A stretch of DNA of 64,000 bases from Planctomycetota bacterium. Lineage in GTDB: Bacteria > Planctomycetota > Phycisphaerae > UBA1845. The DNA is taken from NCBI GenBank assembly GCA_029558835.1, contig JAKQDH010000066.1:1-64000 (forward strand). Reading direction: 5' to 3'. Below the pieces are notes generated by a model. It did no database searches. It had not been told where the DNA came from and saw only the letters and a program-made list of their open reading frames with translations. The translations under genes were made by a program, and so were the position numbers. Positions 56,031-64,000 of this stretch are shown in pieces. Every line of letters begins with the position of its first letter. Positions within the stretch are counted from its first letter, which is position 1.

Positions 56031-57479
56031 CTACCCGAAGATATCCGACGTGCAATCCCCGCCGGGATACCGCATCTCGTGGGCCCGGGCAGGCCCGGCC
56101 GGTTCCGCACCGAAATCAACGAAGAAGTTGTTGTTCATCGTAAGACCGCCGCGCTGCGTGTCGCAGTCCACCTGAATCAGGTAAGAACCCTGCTCCGCGA
56201 TCTGGGGATAGAACTGGTTGTCCCAGGTGCTCAAGAGCGAGTTCGTCACGTACAGGCGCCGGCCGTCGAGGCTGAGCTGCAGCATCTGCGGACCACCGAC
56301 AAGCGGCTTCCCCCGCACCTCGGCCGTCTTGCCGATGAGCCCGCCGCACCAGACCCGCCCGACGAGCCGCGGCCGACCCGGGTCCGTGATGTCGTATTGG
56401 CGGATGTCGCCGTGGAGCCAGTTGGAGAAGTACAGGAACCGGTCATCCATGGACACGACCAGGTCGGTGATGAGTCCGGGCACCGGGAACGGCCAGCCCT
56501 CGACCTTAACCGGGTCCACCGCGATGACCTTCTCGACCGCCCAGTCGCCGCTACGTCGGTGCCAGTGCCACATCGTGCTGCTCAGGGCTGCGCCCGCGTA
56601 GCCGTGCGAACTGTCGGGATCGTGATGGAAGCGTACCTCCAGCGGGATCATACCGGTCGGCCCCAGATCGACGGTCTTGACGAGCCGGCGCGCCGACCAG
56701 TCCCAGAAGTGCAATTGCGACCCGTACTTGCCGGCCTCCACGTCCTTCGGCTCGAAACCGCCCACGTAGGTGCGCGGCGCCGCCCACTCGCTGCTGACCA
56801 TCACGTTGTGCCGGGGCTGGTACCAGAAGTCGTAATTGTACGCCATCCCATTCGCGTCGCGCTCCCAGCGACCGAGGATATCGAAACGGTCGTCGAGGGC
56901 GAGAAAGCCGCCGGGGCCGTACCCCTCCCGGTCCCCCAGCATGGAGATCATCACCGTGCCGTCGGCCAGGCAGTGCACCGTGTGCGGCGCGGAAAGGTTG
57001 ACCTTGCGCGCGACTTCCTCGGGTTCAATGACCGTGTGCAGCGTCGGCCGGTGCGGGTTCATCGTGTCCACGACGTGGATGCGCCCGGACTTCAGGCCGG
57101 GCAGCACCATGTAGCGCCGCACCTTGCCGGCATCGCCGTGGCAACTGCTGCACGTGTTCCAGCCGAAGTGGTGCAGCTCATCGCCGACGCGCGGCATGGG
57201 CAGGCGATGCACGACCTGCGAGTACGTGGGCGAAGCCGGGTCCACGTCCACGGTGGCCAGGTAGTCCGGCTCCTGGACCTTCGTCCCTGTGTAGATCGCT
57301 GTGGTGTACAACAGACGTTCGCGGGGGCCCGCCATGGCCGCCTTGGGGCTGGCGTAGCCCGGGCCGCCCTGGGGCCGCGGGCAGCACTCCTCCGCGCGAC
57401 TTGCCGGCCAGCGCCGCCCGGCACAGCCGGGCAGAAACGCAGTGGCCGCCGTAACTGCAAGAAACTCCCTTCGTCGCAT
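56031..57479 (-). CDS. selenium-binding protein 56/methanethiol oxidase-like, Tat-exported lipoprotein
   Basis: A 482-residue protein of the SBP56 family. Bacterial methanethiol oxidase belongs to it and turns methanethiol into formaldehyde, H2S and H2O2 with copper. The N-terminus [19 protein letters not shown] has a twin-arginine motif and lipobox [18 protein letters not shown] is the conserved CxxC region of SBP56. [26 protein letters not shown] and [15 protein letters not shown] follow in order. Start ATG 57479 has GGAGG 7 bases upstream. It is followed by the TPR gene after 45 bases. Selenium binding versus methanethiol oxidation cannot be decided from sequence. Confidence 0.9.
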   Translation of the reverse strand: MRRREFLAVTAATAFLPGCAGRRWPASRAEECCPRPQGGPGYASPKAAMAGPRERLLYTTAIYTGTKVQEPDYLATVDVDPASPTYSQVVHRLPMPRVGDELHHFGWNTCSSCHGDAGKVRRYMVLPGLKSGRIHVVDTMNPHRPTLHTVIEPEEVARKVNLSAPHTVHCLADGTVMISMLGDREGYGPGGFLALDDRFDILGRWERDANGMAYNYDFWYQPRHNVMVSSEWAAPRTYVGGFEPKDVEAGKYGSQLHFWDWSARRLVKTVDLGPTGMIPLEVRFHHDPDSSHGYAGAALSSTMWHWHRRSGDWAVEKVIAVDPVKVEGWPFPVPGLITDLVVSMDDRFLYFSNWLHGDIRQYDITDPGRPRLVGRVWCGGLIGKTAEVRGKPLVGGPQMLQLSLDGRRLYVTNSLLSTWDNQFYPQIAEQGSYLIQVDCDTQRGGLTMNNNFFVDFGAEPAGPARAHEMRYPGGDCTSDIFG

Positions 57480-58293
57480 GACCCATCCTCCATACTGGAC
57501 TCTCAGGAAGGTGGCACGCGTCCTCCGCGCGCGCGTCGGGGGGATGGTAGAGGTGCCGTGCGCGAAGCTCAAACGATATTCGCGTTACAATCCGGCGCGC
57601 GCCCCGCAGGTGAAATGGGGCACGATGAGGAGCAACAAGCGAATGAGGCGGACTCGACCGTATTCTATTCGTTGCGCGTCGTGTCCTTCGCGGGGAGCAG
57701 CATGTCGAAGGTGCACCACCAAGACACCAGGACACCGACAGGACCGAGCGGACCAGGTACACCGATCGGAACCGCGAGCGTGAGCGAGCGGCCACCGGTG
57801 TTCGCAGCCCGACGCGAGGCGTGGATCGCCGACTATGGTGCACCACGGAGACACTGGGAACACGGAGAGGAGAACTGGACTCGAGGGCCGTTGTCCTCTC
57901 GGCGGCCTTCGTACTACTAACGTTTGGTTTCTTCGCACCCCAGGAAGATTCCGCCGACCCGCGCCCGCAGGGCACAGTGCGTGCATGAGTTGTGGGCGAA
58001 GCCCGCGCTGAGACTCCGTGGTGCATTCCTGCCGCGATGACGAATGAGCGCGTGCTGACCCAAGCCGTCCCGACATACGTCGGAAAAGGGGGCGGCCGGC
58101 GGCGCAACCGTTGCCGGAGGGCCGAAGGCGGTGTATTCTGAACCTCCGGCACAATCCTCCGGCTTGCGAGTGCGGGATTGGAGAGAACCGAACGCCCGCG
58201 GCGTTCCCCCTCACCCTGCTCTCTCCCCCAAGGGGGAGAGGGGTTCGGTCCGGTGCCCATGGTGGGGTGCGTGTTGTGTCCAGGGATCAGACC
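57480..58293. other. intergenic region between divergent genes, with low-complexity and repeat words
   Basis: About 810 bases. Words like CACCACCAAGACACC (near 57714) and CACCACGGAGACACTGG (near 57841) are low-complexity repeats. CCTCACCCTGCTCTCTCCCC with GGGGGAGAGGGG (58209-58241) is a hairpin of the type seen at 40256-40285. Promoters of SBP56-like and zinc-ribbon genes should be here. No gene is supported. Confidence 0.5.
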
Positions 58294-59166
58294 GTGAAGC
58301 CTGAGCCCGCCATTGCATACGACGTGCTTTGCCCCGCCTGCGGGTACAACCTCTACTCACTGACGAGCAACAAGTGCCCGGAGTGCGGGTTTGACTTGAC
58401 CGGTCTGCGCGACCCTGCGCCGCAGCTTCCCTGGGCACGGCGGAAAGCGATCGGCCGTTTCAAGGCGTACTGGCAGACAATCTGGTGGGTGCGCTTTCGG
58501 CACCGCCAGTTCTGCGCCGAGATGGGCCGGCCGGTCAGTTACGCCGACGCGCAACGGTTCCGCTGGGTAACGATCCTGCACGCGATGGCGGGCGTGGTGT
58601 GGTGCACCGTGATGCTCTGGGCGGGGACGCCGCGACCAGTGACACAATACTACCCCTTCAGTGACACGATCTTCTGGATAGGTGCTCCCGGCGTAACGGT
58701 TGCCGTCTATCGTGCGCAGATGGTACACGGGATCTGGCCGATGGTGCTGGCCAATGTCAGTATCCTGCTCTGCCTGGCGGTGGCCACCGGCGTACCAAGT
58801 TACTTCTTCCACCCGCGTTCTCGGCCAGTCGAACTGCAAAACCGGGCGGTCGCCCTCAGCTACTACACGGGCGGCGTCCTTGCCGTGCTGGGCGCCCTGC
58901 TGCTGGTGGTGCCGTCATGCCTGCTCGGCCTGCCAACGGTGGGGCAGGCCGTCGTGCTTGCTCTGAGCCCCGTGGGGCTGGTGGGATTCGTGTGGTGGAG
59001 AGACCTGGTGCGCACGCTGCGCGTGGTTCATCGGCCCCGCGCGCCGCGCATGCTGAGTCTGGGCCTGGGCGTACCGCTGCTGTGGGTCCTGACGGGATTG
59101 CTCACGCTACTGGGCTTCCCGGTCTTGGTTCTCTTGCTGCTGACCGTCTGCGTCAGCCTTGCCTGA
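58294..59166 (+). CDS. zinc-ribbon membrane protein, uncharacterised
   Basis: About 290 residues. The N-terminus has a double-CxxC zinc ribbon: LCPACGYNLYSLTSNKCPEC, then GFDLTGL. Five or six hydrophobic segments follow (ILHAMAGVVWCTVMLWAG, IFWIGAPGVTVAVY, VLANVSILLCLAVATGVPSY, GGVLAVLGALLLVVPSCLLG, and LGLGVPLLWVLTGLLTLLGF). This head-plus-membrane layout is frequent in planctomycetes and has no assigned function. The start GTG 58294 is a choice: AGGGA is 7 bases upstream; GTG 58276 is an alternative. Its 3' end overlaps the opposite-strand gene by 60 bases. Confidence 0.75.
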   Translation: MKPEPAIAYDVLCPACGYNLYSLTSNKCPECGFDLTGLRDPAPQLPWARRKAIGRFKAYWQTIWWVRFRHRQFCAEMGRPVSYADAQRFRWVTILHAMAGVVWCTVMLWAGTPRPVTQYYPFSDTIFWIGAPGVTVAVYRAQMVHGIWPMVLANVSILLCLAVATGVPSYFFHPRSRPVELQNRAVALSYYTGGVLAVLGALLLVVPSCLLGLPTVGQAVVLALSPVGLVGFVWWRDLVRTLRVVHRPRAPRMLSLGLGVPLLWVLTGLLTLLGFPVLVLLLLTVCVSLA

Positions 59167-60729
59167 CGACGCAGCGCTGCCGTCGTCGGATTCCCCGGCG
59201 AGCGGCGGCGCGAGGAAGAACAGCATGTCGTCGCGGTGACCCCGCTGCCTATCGGCCGGTGCCACATGCGTCGTTCCACCGTCGTCGATTCCGTTCTCGC
59301 CAACGCTGTAGAGCACCGGACGGCGTTCCGCCGGGCAATAGCGAAGCGCGCTCCCGTCGGACGCGAGTGGATCCAGCGGCACCGCAGGCAGGTAGCCCGG
59401 CACGAGTTCCTCCAGCGTGGTGGGTCGCCCTCCATGATCCACTGCGTACCATCGAATCGCCAATGCCGTCGCGGCCAGGCGCCGCCGCGCCAGGGAGCGG
59501 TAATAAGAAGACGGCGCGCTGGAGATGTCTTCGTCATAGGGCAATCGGAGCGGCGCGTTCCATCGCTCCCACGGGGAAGTACCGCGGCGCTCATGCAGCA
59601 GACGTCCGCGCGCCGCCGGGTAGGTCGGCTCGATCATCGCCTGAGCAATCGCGCGGTCTAATCTCATGCCCGCCACCACCTCCAGAACGTAGGAGGGATT
59701 CACCGCCCAGGCCACCAACCGTCGCCCCATCGTCAACGGACGTGGACCACCCGCCCCTCCCGACAAGTCCAGACCGTGACCCGCTGCTTCGACAAGCAGT
59801 GCACGCTCTCCCAGGAACCCTCTCACGGCTCCCTCTTGCCACGGCGCATCATCAAGGAGCTCCGCGATCACGCCCCGAACCCGCTCGCGCTGGTACGGTG
59901 GTTTCGGCTCGCCTTGCGGCACGTCACCAGACCACAGGTCTGGAATGATCTCCTCGATGAGCGACGCATGCAGGCCCGCGCAGGCAGAAGCCACAAGCTG
60001 ACTGATGTGCAACGGCTGTCGCGCAATGGCTCGGGCATGAGCCACGGCAGCAGCCATGATCACCAGCGCCCGGCCGTCGTCGCCGTGTTCGTGATGGTGC
60101 CACGCCGCCAGGTACGCGAGCCTGCTGAGATTGCGATGCGCTTGAAAAGTAGTGAAGACTCCGCCTGTGGCAGTGTCAAAGCAGGCCGCGTTGGGGACAA
60201 TGTTCCAGCCGACCGTCGGCCGGGTGCGGGCCTGCTCGAGCAGAAGGAACACTTCCGCGTTAGCCTCAACAAGTTCCCTCACCTCGGCAGGGCGATCGCG
60301 AAAGGTCTCGGGCCAGCCGAGCAGGTCATCGAGCGAAACGCCGCCGGCCGTGGTCAGAACCAGCTTCTGTAGTGCTCTGTCGTATACCCTGGCCGCGTTG
60401 TCTTCGTCGGGGACCTGCTCGGTGAGGAAGTCCTCCGGAAAGACGGGCTCGCCCGCGGCCCGGTAGGCGGCGATGGCCGCGTCGAAACGCCGCTGGGCTT
60501 CCCAGCCCCACCAGAGGCGCAGGCCGAGCAGTGCCAGCAGCAGCACGAGCACGGCGACGACGATGCGCTTGAGCCACCAGAACCGCGGCGGGAAGGGCTG
60601 GGCTACGGGCGGAGCCACCGTCGTTGGCGGCGGCGGGCCGACGCTCGTTGGAGCATGCGGCGTGCCGCCCACCGGCGCAGGGGTTGCGCCGTTCGTCGGC
60701 AACATCGAAGAAGTCTGTCCGTATGACAT
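59107..60729 (-). CDS. single-pass membrane protein, uncharacterised
   Basis: A 540-residue protein of unknown function. A Pro-rich N-terminal tail (about residues 1-48, GPPPPTTVAPPVAQPF) precedes one TM segment (WLKRIVVAVLVLLLALLGLRLWW). A large helical domain follows with QAHRNLSRLAYLAAWHHHEHGDDGRAL and RPLTMGRRLVAWAVNPSYVL. It ends with RYCPAERRPVLYSVGENGIDDGG, similar to the tail of pilin-like/DUF1559-neighbour proteins of planctomycetes. It overlaps the zinc-ribbon gene tail to tail. Confidence 0.75.
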   Translation of the reverse strand: MSYGQTSSMLPTNGATPAPVGGTPHAPTSVGPPPPTTVAPPVAQPFPPRFWWLKRIVVAVLVLLLALLGLRLWWGWEAQRRFDAAIAAYRAAGEPVFPEDFLTEQVPDEDNAARVYDRALQKLVLTTAGGVSLDDLLGWPETFRDRPAEVRELVEANAEVFLLLEQARTRPTVGWNIVPNAACFDTATGGVFTTFQAHRNLSRLAYLAAWHHHEHGDDGRALVIMAAAVAHARAIARQPLHISQLVASACAGLHASLIEEIIPDLWSGDVPQGEPKPPYQRERVRGVIAELLDDAPWQEGAVRGFLGERALLVEAAGHGLDLSGGAGGPRPLTMGRRLVAWAVNPSYVLEVVAGMRLDRAIAQAMIEPTYPAARGRLLHERRGTSPWERWNAPLRLPYDEDISSAPSSYYRSLARRRLAATALAIRWYAVDHGGRPTTLEELVPGYLPAVPLDPLASDGSALRYCPAERRPVLYSVGENGIDDGGTTHVAPADRQRGHRDDMLFFLAPPLAGESDDGSAASSGKADADGQQQENQDREAQ

Positions 60730-60906
60730 CGCACCGGCCGCCGATGGCCAATCTCGAATCTCAGATTGCAGATGGCAGGATACTTCGTTGCTGACTGCAG
60801 CACAAGGGATGCGGACGTCGAGTCACGAAGAAGCGAACTCCCAGGCCGTGTTCGTGCGCCCTTCCGGGCGCGAGCGGGGAGAGGAGGAAGAAGGATGAGG
60901 TCGCCT

Positions 60907-60928
60907 GCCAGGGACTGAAGTCCCTGGC
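60907..60928. repeat. perfect palindrome GCCAGGGACTGAAGTCCC...
   Basis: A 22-bp hairpin (GCCAGGGACT-GA-AGTCCCTGGC) appears here and in inverted form at 61102-61123 (GCCAGGGACTTCAGTCCCTG). Both copies are flanked by related words (GGTTGCCAGG or TGGCAACG). It is the same word style as the CGGGCTGAAGCCCG repeat at 8054-8147. Confidence 0.75.
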
Positions 60929-60996
60929 AACGCTCACCCGTCCTCCGGACGAAGACACTCGTTCACCCTGCGGCTGAACGTGACGCTCACTGTCCT

Positions 60997-61100
60997 CCCC
61001 GAGACGTTGACTCTTCGCCCGAGGACATTAACTACTCGCCCGAGGACGTTGACTCTTCGTCCGGAGGGACCCGCTCTTCGCCCGGAGGGCGAACGATGGT
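60997..61100. repeat. 21-bp tandem repeat of TTGACTCTTCGCCCGAGGAC type
   Basis: Four to five units of about 21 bp: CGTTGACTCTTCGCCCGAGG, CATTAACTACTCGCCCGAGG, CGTTGACTCTTCGTCCGGAG, CCCGCTCTTCGCCCGGAGGG. Units diverge at the last two. No spacers, so not a CRISPR. Confidence 0.7.
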
Positions 61101-61101
61101 T

Positions 61102-61123
61102 GCCAGGGACTTCAGTCCCTGGT
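61102..61123. repeat. palindrome GCCAGGGACTTCAGTCCCTG, second copy
   Basis: Inverse partner of the palindrome at 60907-60928, 174 bases away across the tandem repeat. The pair brackets that repeat. Confidence 0.7.
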
Positions 61124-61301
61124 GACGCCCACCCCCTTCTTATCTCCTCACGTCTCGCCCGGAGGGCGAACGAATCACACCAAAGGCTCGTTACTGGTGG
61201 CAGTCATGCACGCGACGCGGCTACGGCATCGCCGGGTGACCCGCGGCCGGCGCCTTGGCTCTCTCTGCCCGGTGACCGGGCATGCGAGCGCGCCGGCACG
61301 C

Positions 61302-64000
61302 CTACTTCTCATCGACCGGCTTGTCGGCCTCCAACTGCTGGGCCAACGTCACCGTCGGCCGGCCCGGCAGGTGCCGGCGCTGCACGAACTTCTGCACAAA
61401 CAGCGAGTTGGGCACCGTAACGCGCTCGCCGTCGTCGTTCTTGAGCAGCGTGAACATGAAGTTGATGTCCACGACCTCGCCGGCGATACCCTCGGGCTGA
61501 ATCTGGATGCGCTCGCCGACGTTGAAGGGCCGCCAGATGAGAATCACCAGCGTCGCGGTGATGTTGCACAACACGCTCCAGACCGCGAAGAAGCCGATGG
61601 CAACCATCGCGATGAGGCCGGCCAGCAACGCCCAGATGCCCACGATGTCAAAGCCGGCGAGGGCAATCAGCACCAGGCCCACCACGACGACGAGAAGCCC
61701 GCGCAGCCACCGGCGGAGGATGCTCTCTGTGCTGGCGGGGATGCGCTCGGCCGTCCGCAAAGTGTACAGGGCAGCGTACACCGCGCGATCCACAATCAAC
61801 CCTATGACCACGACGAGGGCCGCGAGCCCGATCTGCCGCCACGCGATCTGGTAGCCCAGCACCCCCACCCCCCAGACGCGCAGGATGAGCACGCCCGTCA
61901 CCAGTACGCCCATCAGGCGCAGCACGAGCTTGCCGAGACGCACCGCATGCACGACGACGCCGCCCCCCGGCTCGTCCACCGCGGTCGGGCCGGACGCTTC
62001 CACCCCCGCACGCCGGGCTTCCGGCAGGCGGGCGGCCCTCTCCAGCAGGTCGCATACGTACTCGACGAGCACGCCGGCCAGAACCAGCAGGACGATACTG
62101 GCGAGCAGGCCCGTGCCGATGAACTCCACCAGCACGCCGTAGCCGACGATCTGCAACACCAGCAGCACGAGCACGCCAATGAACACCACGGGATACAGGG
62201 CAGCGGCCAGCGTCGACACCCAATGCTGGTACCGGCTCCCGACGACGCCCAGGGCACGCTCCCGGCGCAACAGGAAGCCCAGCAGCATCAGCAACAGCCC
62301 GGTCTTGAATACCTCCAGCAGGGCACCGCGCACGGCCGGCGCCACGTCCAGCGCGTACAGACACAGCGGCAGCGCGCCAACCACCAGCGCGAAGATCAAC
62401 AGAGCCGCAAGCCAGCGGCGGTAGTGCCGCGCCACGGTCTCACTGCACGGCAGAACCCGCTGCTCGGGCTCCTCCGTTGCGAACACGTGATGGACCAGGA
62501 TCAACACGATCACGCCGGCCACCAGGAACCCAACGCCGGTCAGAATCAGGCTGCGGGCTGCGTCACCCAGATCGAGGACCTCGACGAGCACCCATGCTCC
62601 TGCACCCACCGCCAGGGGCAGCGAAGCGCCCTGTGTCAAGCGCCAGCCCAGCAGATTGAGCCGTTCGCTAAGCCGGTGCTCGTCTTCCCCGGCTGCGTTT
62701 GTTGGTGAGTGCCGAAAGCCCGACGCCAGGCGCAGAGTCCGACGCCGGGCGTAGCGGCGCAGCCACTCCGCGGCCACGGCCAGGATGAACAGCACGATGC
62801 CCAGCACGCCCCAGGACTCGCGTCCCACCTGCACGAAATCGCCGGCGAAGGCATCCAGCTTCCGCGCGAGCTGGTGACGCACGTTGGGGCGAATCCCGAG
62901 CAGTTCGTCGAACTCATCCTCCAGCGTCCCCGCGTCAGCCGCCGTTGGCGATCGGAGGACGTGCAGTCCCAGCAGTTGGCTCACTTCCAGGCGGATGGCG
63001 GGGAAATCCAGGCCCGCCAACCCCGATTCCCGCCGCTGCACGGCCGACCAGTATGCCTCCTGCTCGACCTGCCGCAGCTTTGCCACGTACTCGTTGTGGA
63101 GCTTGAGCGATTCCTTCAGGCGGGCGACGAGATCGCGGGCGTCCCGGATGGTCTCCGCCATCGCCTGGTACAGACCCGAACGCAGGGTGGTCGCTTCCGT
63201 TTCCAGGCGGGTGTGCTCGGCCGGGTTCGCCCCCTCCAGTGCTGTCGTCAGTTCCTGCGCCAGGCTCCGGAAGTGCCGGAGGACCTTCTCCCGCAACACC
63301 TGTAAGTCGTACAGTTCGGAGACGGTCTCGGTGAGCTTCGCCTGCACCTGCACACGTTCCGTTTCGTACGCCCGGCGTTCCTCGCGGGCGCGGGCGCGCA
63401 GTTCCATGGCCTCCTGCCCGGTACGCTGTTCGAGCGAGGCGGACAACTCGTCCCAGGTCGCCGTGGACAGAGCGATCCGATCACGAACGCGGTCCAGCGC
63501 GGCGCTGGAGAACCTCTGCTGCAAAGCCGTCAGCAGCGCCTGGTTCTTGAAGTACTTCAGCAGCACCCGCTCGCGGAAGCCCTGCAACTTCAGGAACGCC
63601 TGGTCGTGCACCGTGGTGGCCCGGGCCTGTTGGGCGGCAATGTCCTGAAGTGTCTTCGTGCGGCGTGCCTCGGTCAGGGTGGCCAGGCGCTCCTGCAACG
63701 CTGCCACGTAGGTGCGCAGGGCCGCGACGTACTGCTCCGCGTGCGTCGCTTCCAGCCGGTTAGCCTGGTAGCGCAAGGGCACGCCTTTGAGCACCAGTTC
63801 CGTCCGCGCGATCTGGACGTCGAGGAGGCGGCGCTGCAAGTCCCGGCGCTCCATTTCGCCCGCCGCCGCCGACGTCCCGTCCGACATGGGCACCTGGAAC
63901 TTCTGGCGTTGCTCGCGCAGGTCGGTGAGTTCGGCCTCGCGCGCCTCGCGCTCCTGCCTCAGACCAACGGTCAGTTCCGCGGTGCGCTGCGCTTGCTGCT
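61302..64000 (-). CDS. MscS/MscK-type mechanosensitive channel, large (5' end beyond the window)
   Basis: The gene has its stop at 61302 and is open to the right edge. At 63894-64000 the frame continues upstream with coiled-coil sequence (EREAREAELTDLREQRQKF), so ATG 63893 is not the real start. The visible 899 residues have a long coiled-coil periplasmic part rich in RxxE repeats, then about nine hydrophobic segments (e.g. SWGVLGIVLFILAVAAEW, LILTGVGFLVAGVIVLIL, ALYPVVFIGVLVLLVLQIV, LARGLLASIVLLVLAGVLVE-like). The MscS core is near the end: WALLAGLIAMVAIGFFAVWS, then RPFNVGERIQIQPEGIAGEV and VTVPNSLFVQKFVQ. MscK/KefA-type channels guard against osmotic shock. Confidence 0.9.
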   Translation of the reverse strand, partial: QQAQRTAELTVGLRQEREAREAELTDLREQRQKFQVPMSDGTSAAAGEMERRDLQRRLLDVQIARTELVLKGVPLRYQANRLEATHAEQYVAALRTYVAALQERLATLTEARRTKTLQDIAAQQARATTVHDQAFLKLQGFRERVLLKYFKNQALLTALQQRFSSAALDRVRDRIALSTATWDELSASLEQRTGQEAMELRARAREERRAYETERVQVQAKLTETVSELYDLQVLREKVLRHFRSLAQELTTALEGANPAEHTRLETEATTLRSGLYQAMAETIRDARDLVARLKESLKLHNEYVAKLRQVEQEAYWSAVQRRESGLAGLDFPAIRLEVSQLLGLHVLRSPTAADAGTLEDEFDELLGIRPNVRHQLARKLDAFAGDFVQVGRESWGVLGIVLFILAVAAEWLRRYARRRTLRLASGFRHSPTNAAGEDEHRLSERLNLLGWRLTQGASLPLAVGAGAWVLVEVLDLGDAARSLILTGVGFLVAGVIVLILVHHVFATEEPEQRVLPCSETVARHYRRWLAALLIFALVVGALPLCLYALDVAPAVRGALLEVFKTGLLLMLLGFLLRRERALGVVGSRYQHWVSTLAAALYPVVFIGVLVLLVLQIVGYGVLVEFIGTGLLASIVLLVLAGVLVEYVCDLLERAARLPEARRAGVEASGPTAVDEPGGGVVVHAVRLGKLVLRLMGVLVTGVLILRVWGVGVLGYQIAWRQIGLAALVVVIGLIVDRAVYAALYTLRTAERIPASTESILRRWLRGLLVVVVGLVLIALAGFDIVGIWALLAGLIAMVAIGFFAVWSVLCNITATLVILIWRPFNVGERIQIQPEGIAGEVVDINFMFTLLKNDDGERVTVPNSLFVQKFVQRRHLPGRPTVTLAQQLEADKPVDEK

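Larger units (their letters stand above)
60730..61301. other. intergenic region with palindromes and a 21-bp tandem repeat
   Basis: About 570 bases upstream of one minus-strand gene and downstream of the other. It holds the palindromes at 60907-60928 and 61102-61123 and the tandem repeat at 60997-61100. An open frame over the tandem repeat would code a heptad (TLTLRPR), but it has no ribosome site. Confidence 0.55.

Noticed and set aside
56007-57920. Plus-strand open frame of about 640 codons opposite the SBP56-like gene
   Set aside because: Antisense of a conserved family, with His/Arg-rich composition and no start site.
60997-61100. CRISPR array
   Set aside because: Repeats are only 21 bp, directly adjacent with no unique spacers, and no cas gene lies nearby.

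Overview
The window is GC-rich DNA that looks like a planctomycete (Planctomycetota, possibly Phycisphaerae or a related uncultured lineage). The support is: secreted proteins ending in dockerin-like Ca-binding repeats (GDxDGDGxVDxxD...CLxGP), a PEP-CTERM sorting signal, a giant Ser/Thr kinase-WD40 protein next to an ECF sigma factor, zinc-ribbon membrane proteins of the CPxCGYxL type, and an RsmH with a basic N-terminal extension. The taxonomic call is inference from protein style, not from a marker tree.

Layout. 1-8 kb: the tail of an unknown gene, tRNA-Asn, and a complete RND drug-efflux operon on the minus strand (TetR, outer-membrane NodT-type lipoprotein, membrane-fusion lipoprotein, AcrB-type pump). 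8-21 kb: small membrane proteins, dockerin-tailed secreted proteins, a YadA-head-like repeat protein, an RluA-type pseudouridine synthase, a DUF2891 protein, RsmH and a PilZ-like protein. 21-26 kb: two paralogous large secreted proteins of a family I do not recognise, each followed by a strong hairpin terminator. 27-29 kb: a metallophosphoesterase, a 113-bp miniature inverted-repeat element, the stub of a lost GH38 alpha-mannosidase gene, and tandem intergenic repeats.

29-40 kb is the most interesting part. A CHAT-protease/STAND-ATPase/TPR protein has nearly identical 123-bp TPR units and a single-base frameshift inside the CHAT domain. It is followed by a small unknown protein whose 3' end runs into a diversity-generating retroelement (DGR) repeat ([11 protein letters not shown]...GFRV, ten Asn codons). 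Next come a hairpin and the first 80 residues of the DGR accessory protein Avd, cut at base 34003 against the first 73 codons of an oppositely oriented zinc-finger/kinase gene. No reverse transcriptase is visible. An ECF sigma factor and a 1621-residue kinase-TM-coiled coil-WD40 protein with a C-terminal caspase-like (C13/C14-type) protease domain follow. I read this as a remodelled conflict or cell-death type island with a decayed DGR.

40-47 kb: three copies of a leader plus signal-peptide cassette stand before three different products (a 46-residue-repeat beta-propeller with dockerin, an M14 carboxypeptidase/beta-helix protein, and a truncated remnant), with a PEP-CTERM protein between them. 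46-54 kb: two PEP/pyruvate-binding (PPDK-N) proteins, one with an added C-terminal nucleotidyltransferase domain, and a Glu/Leu-type dehydrogenase. 54-64 kb: a TPR protein in a likely operon with a Tat-exported SBP56/methanethiol-oxidase-like protein, two membrane proteins, and the 3' part of a large MscS/MscK-type channel that runs off the right edge. Intergenic regions carry several families of short palindromic repeats.
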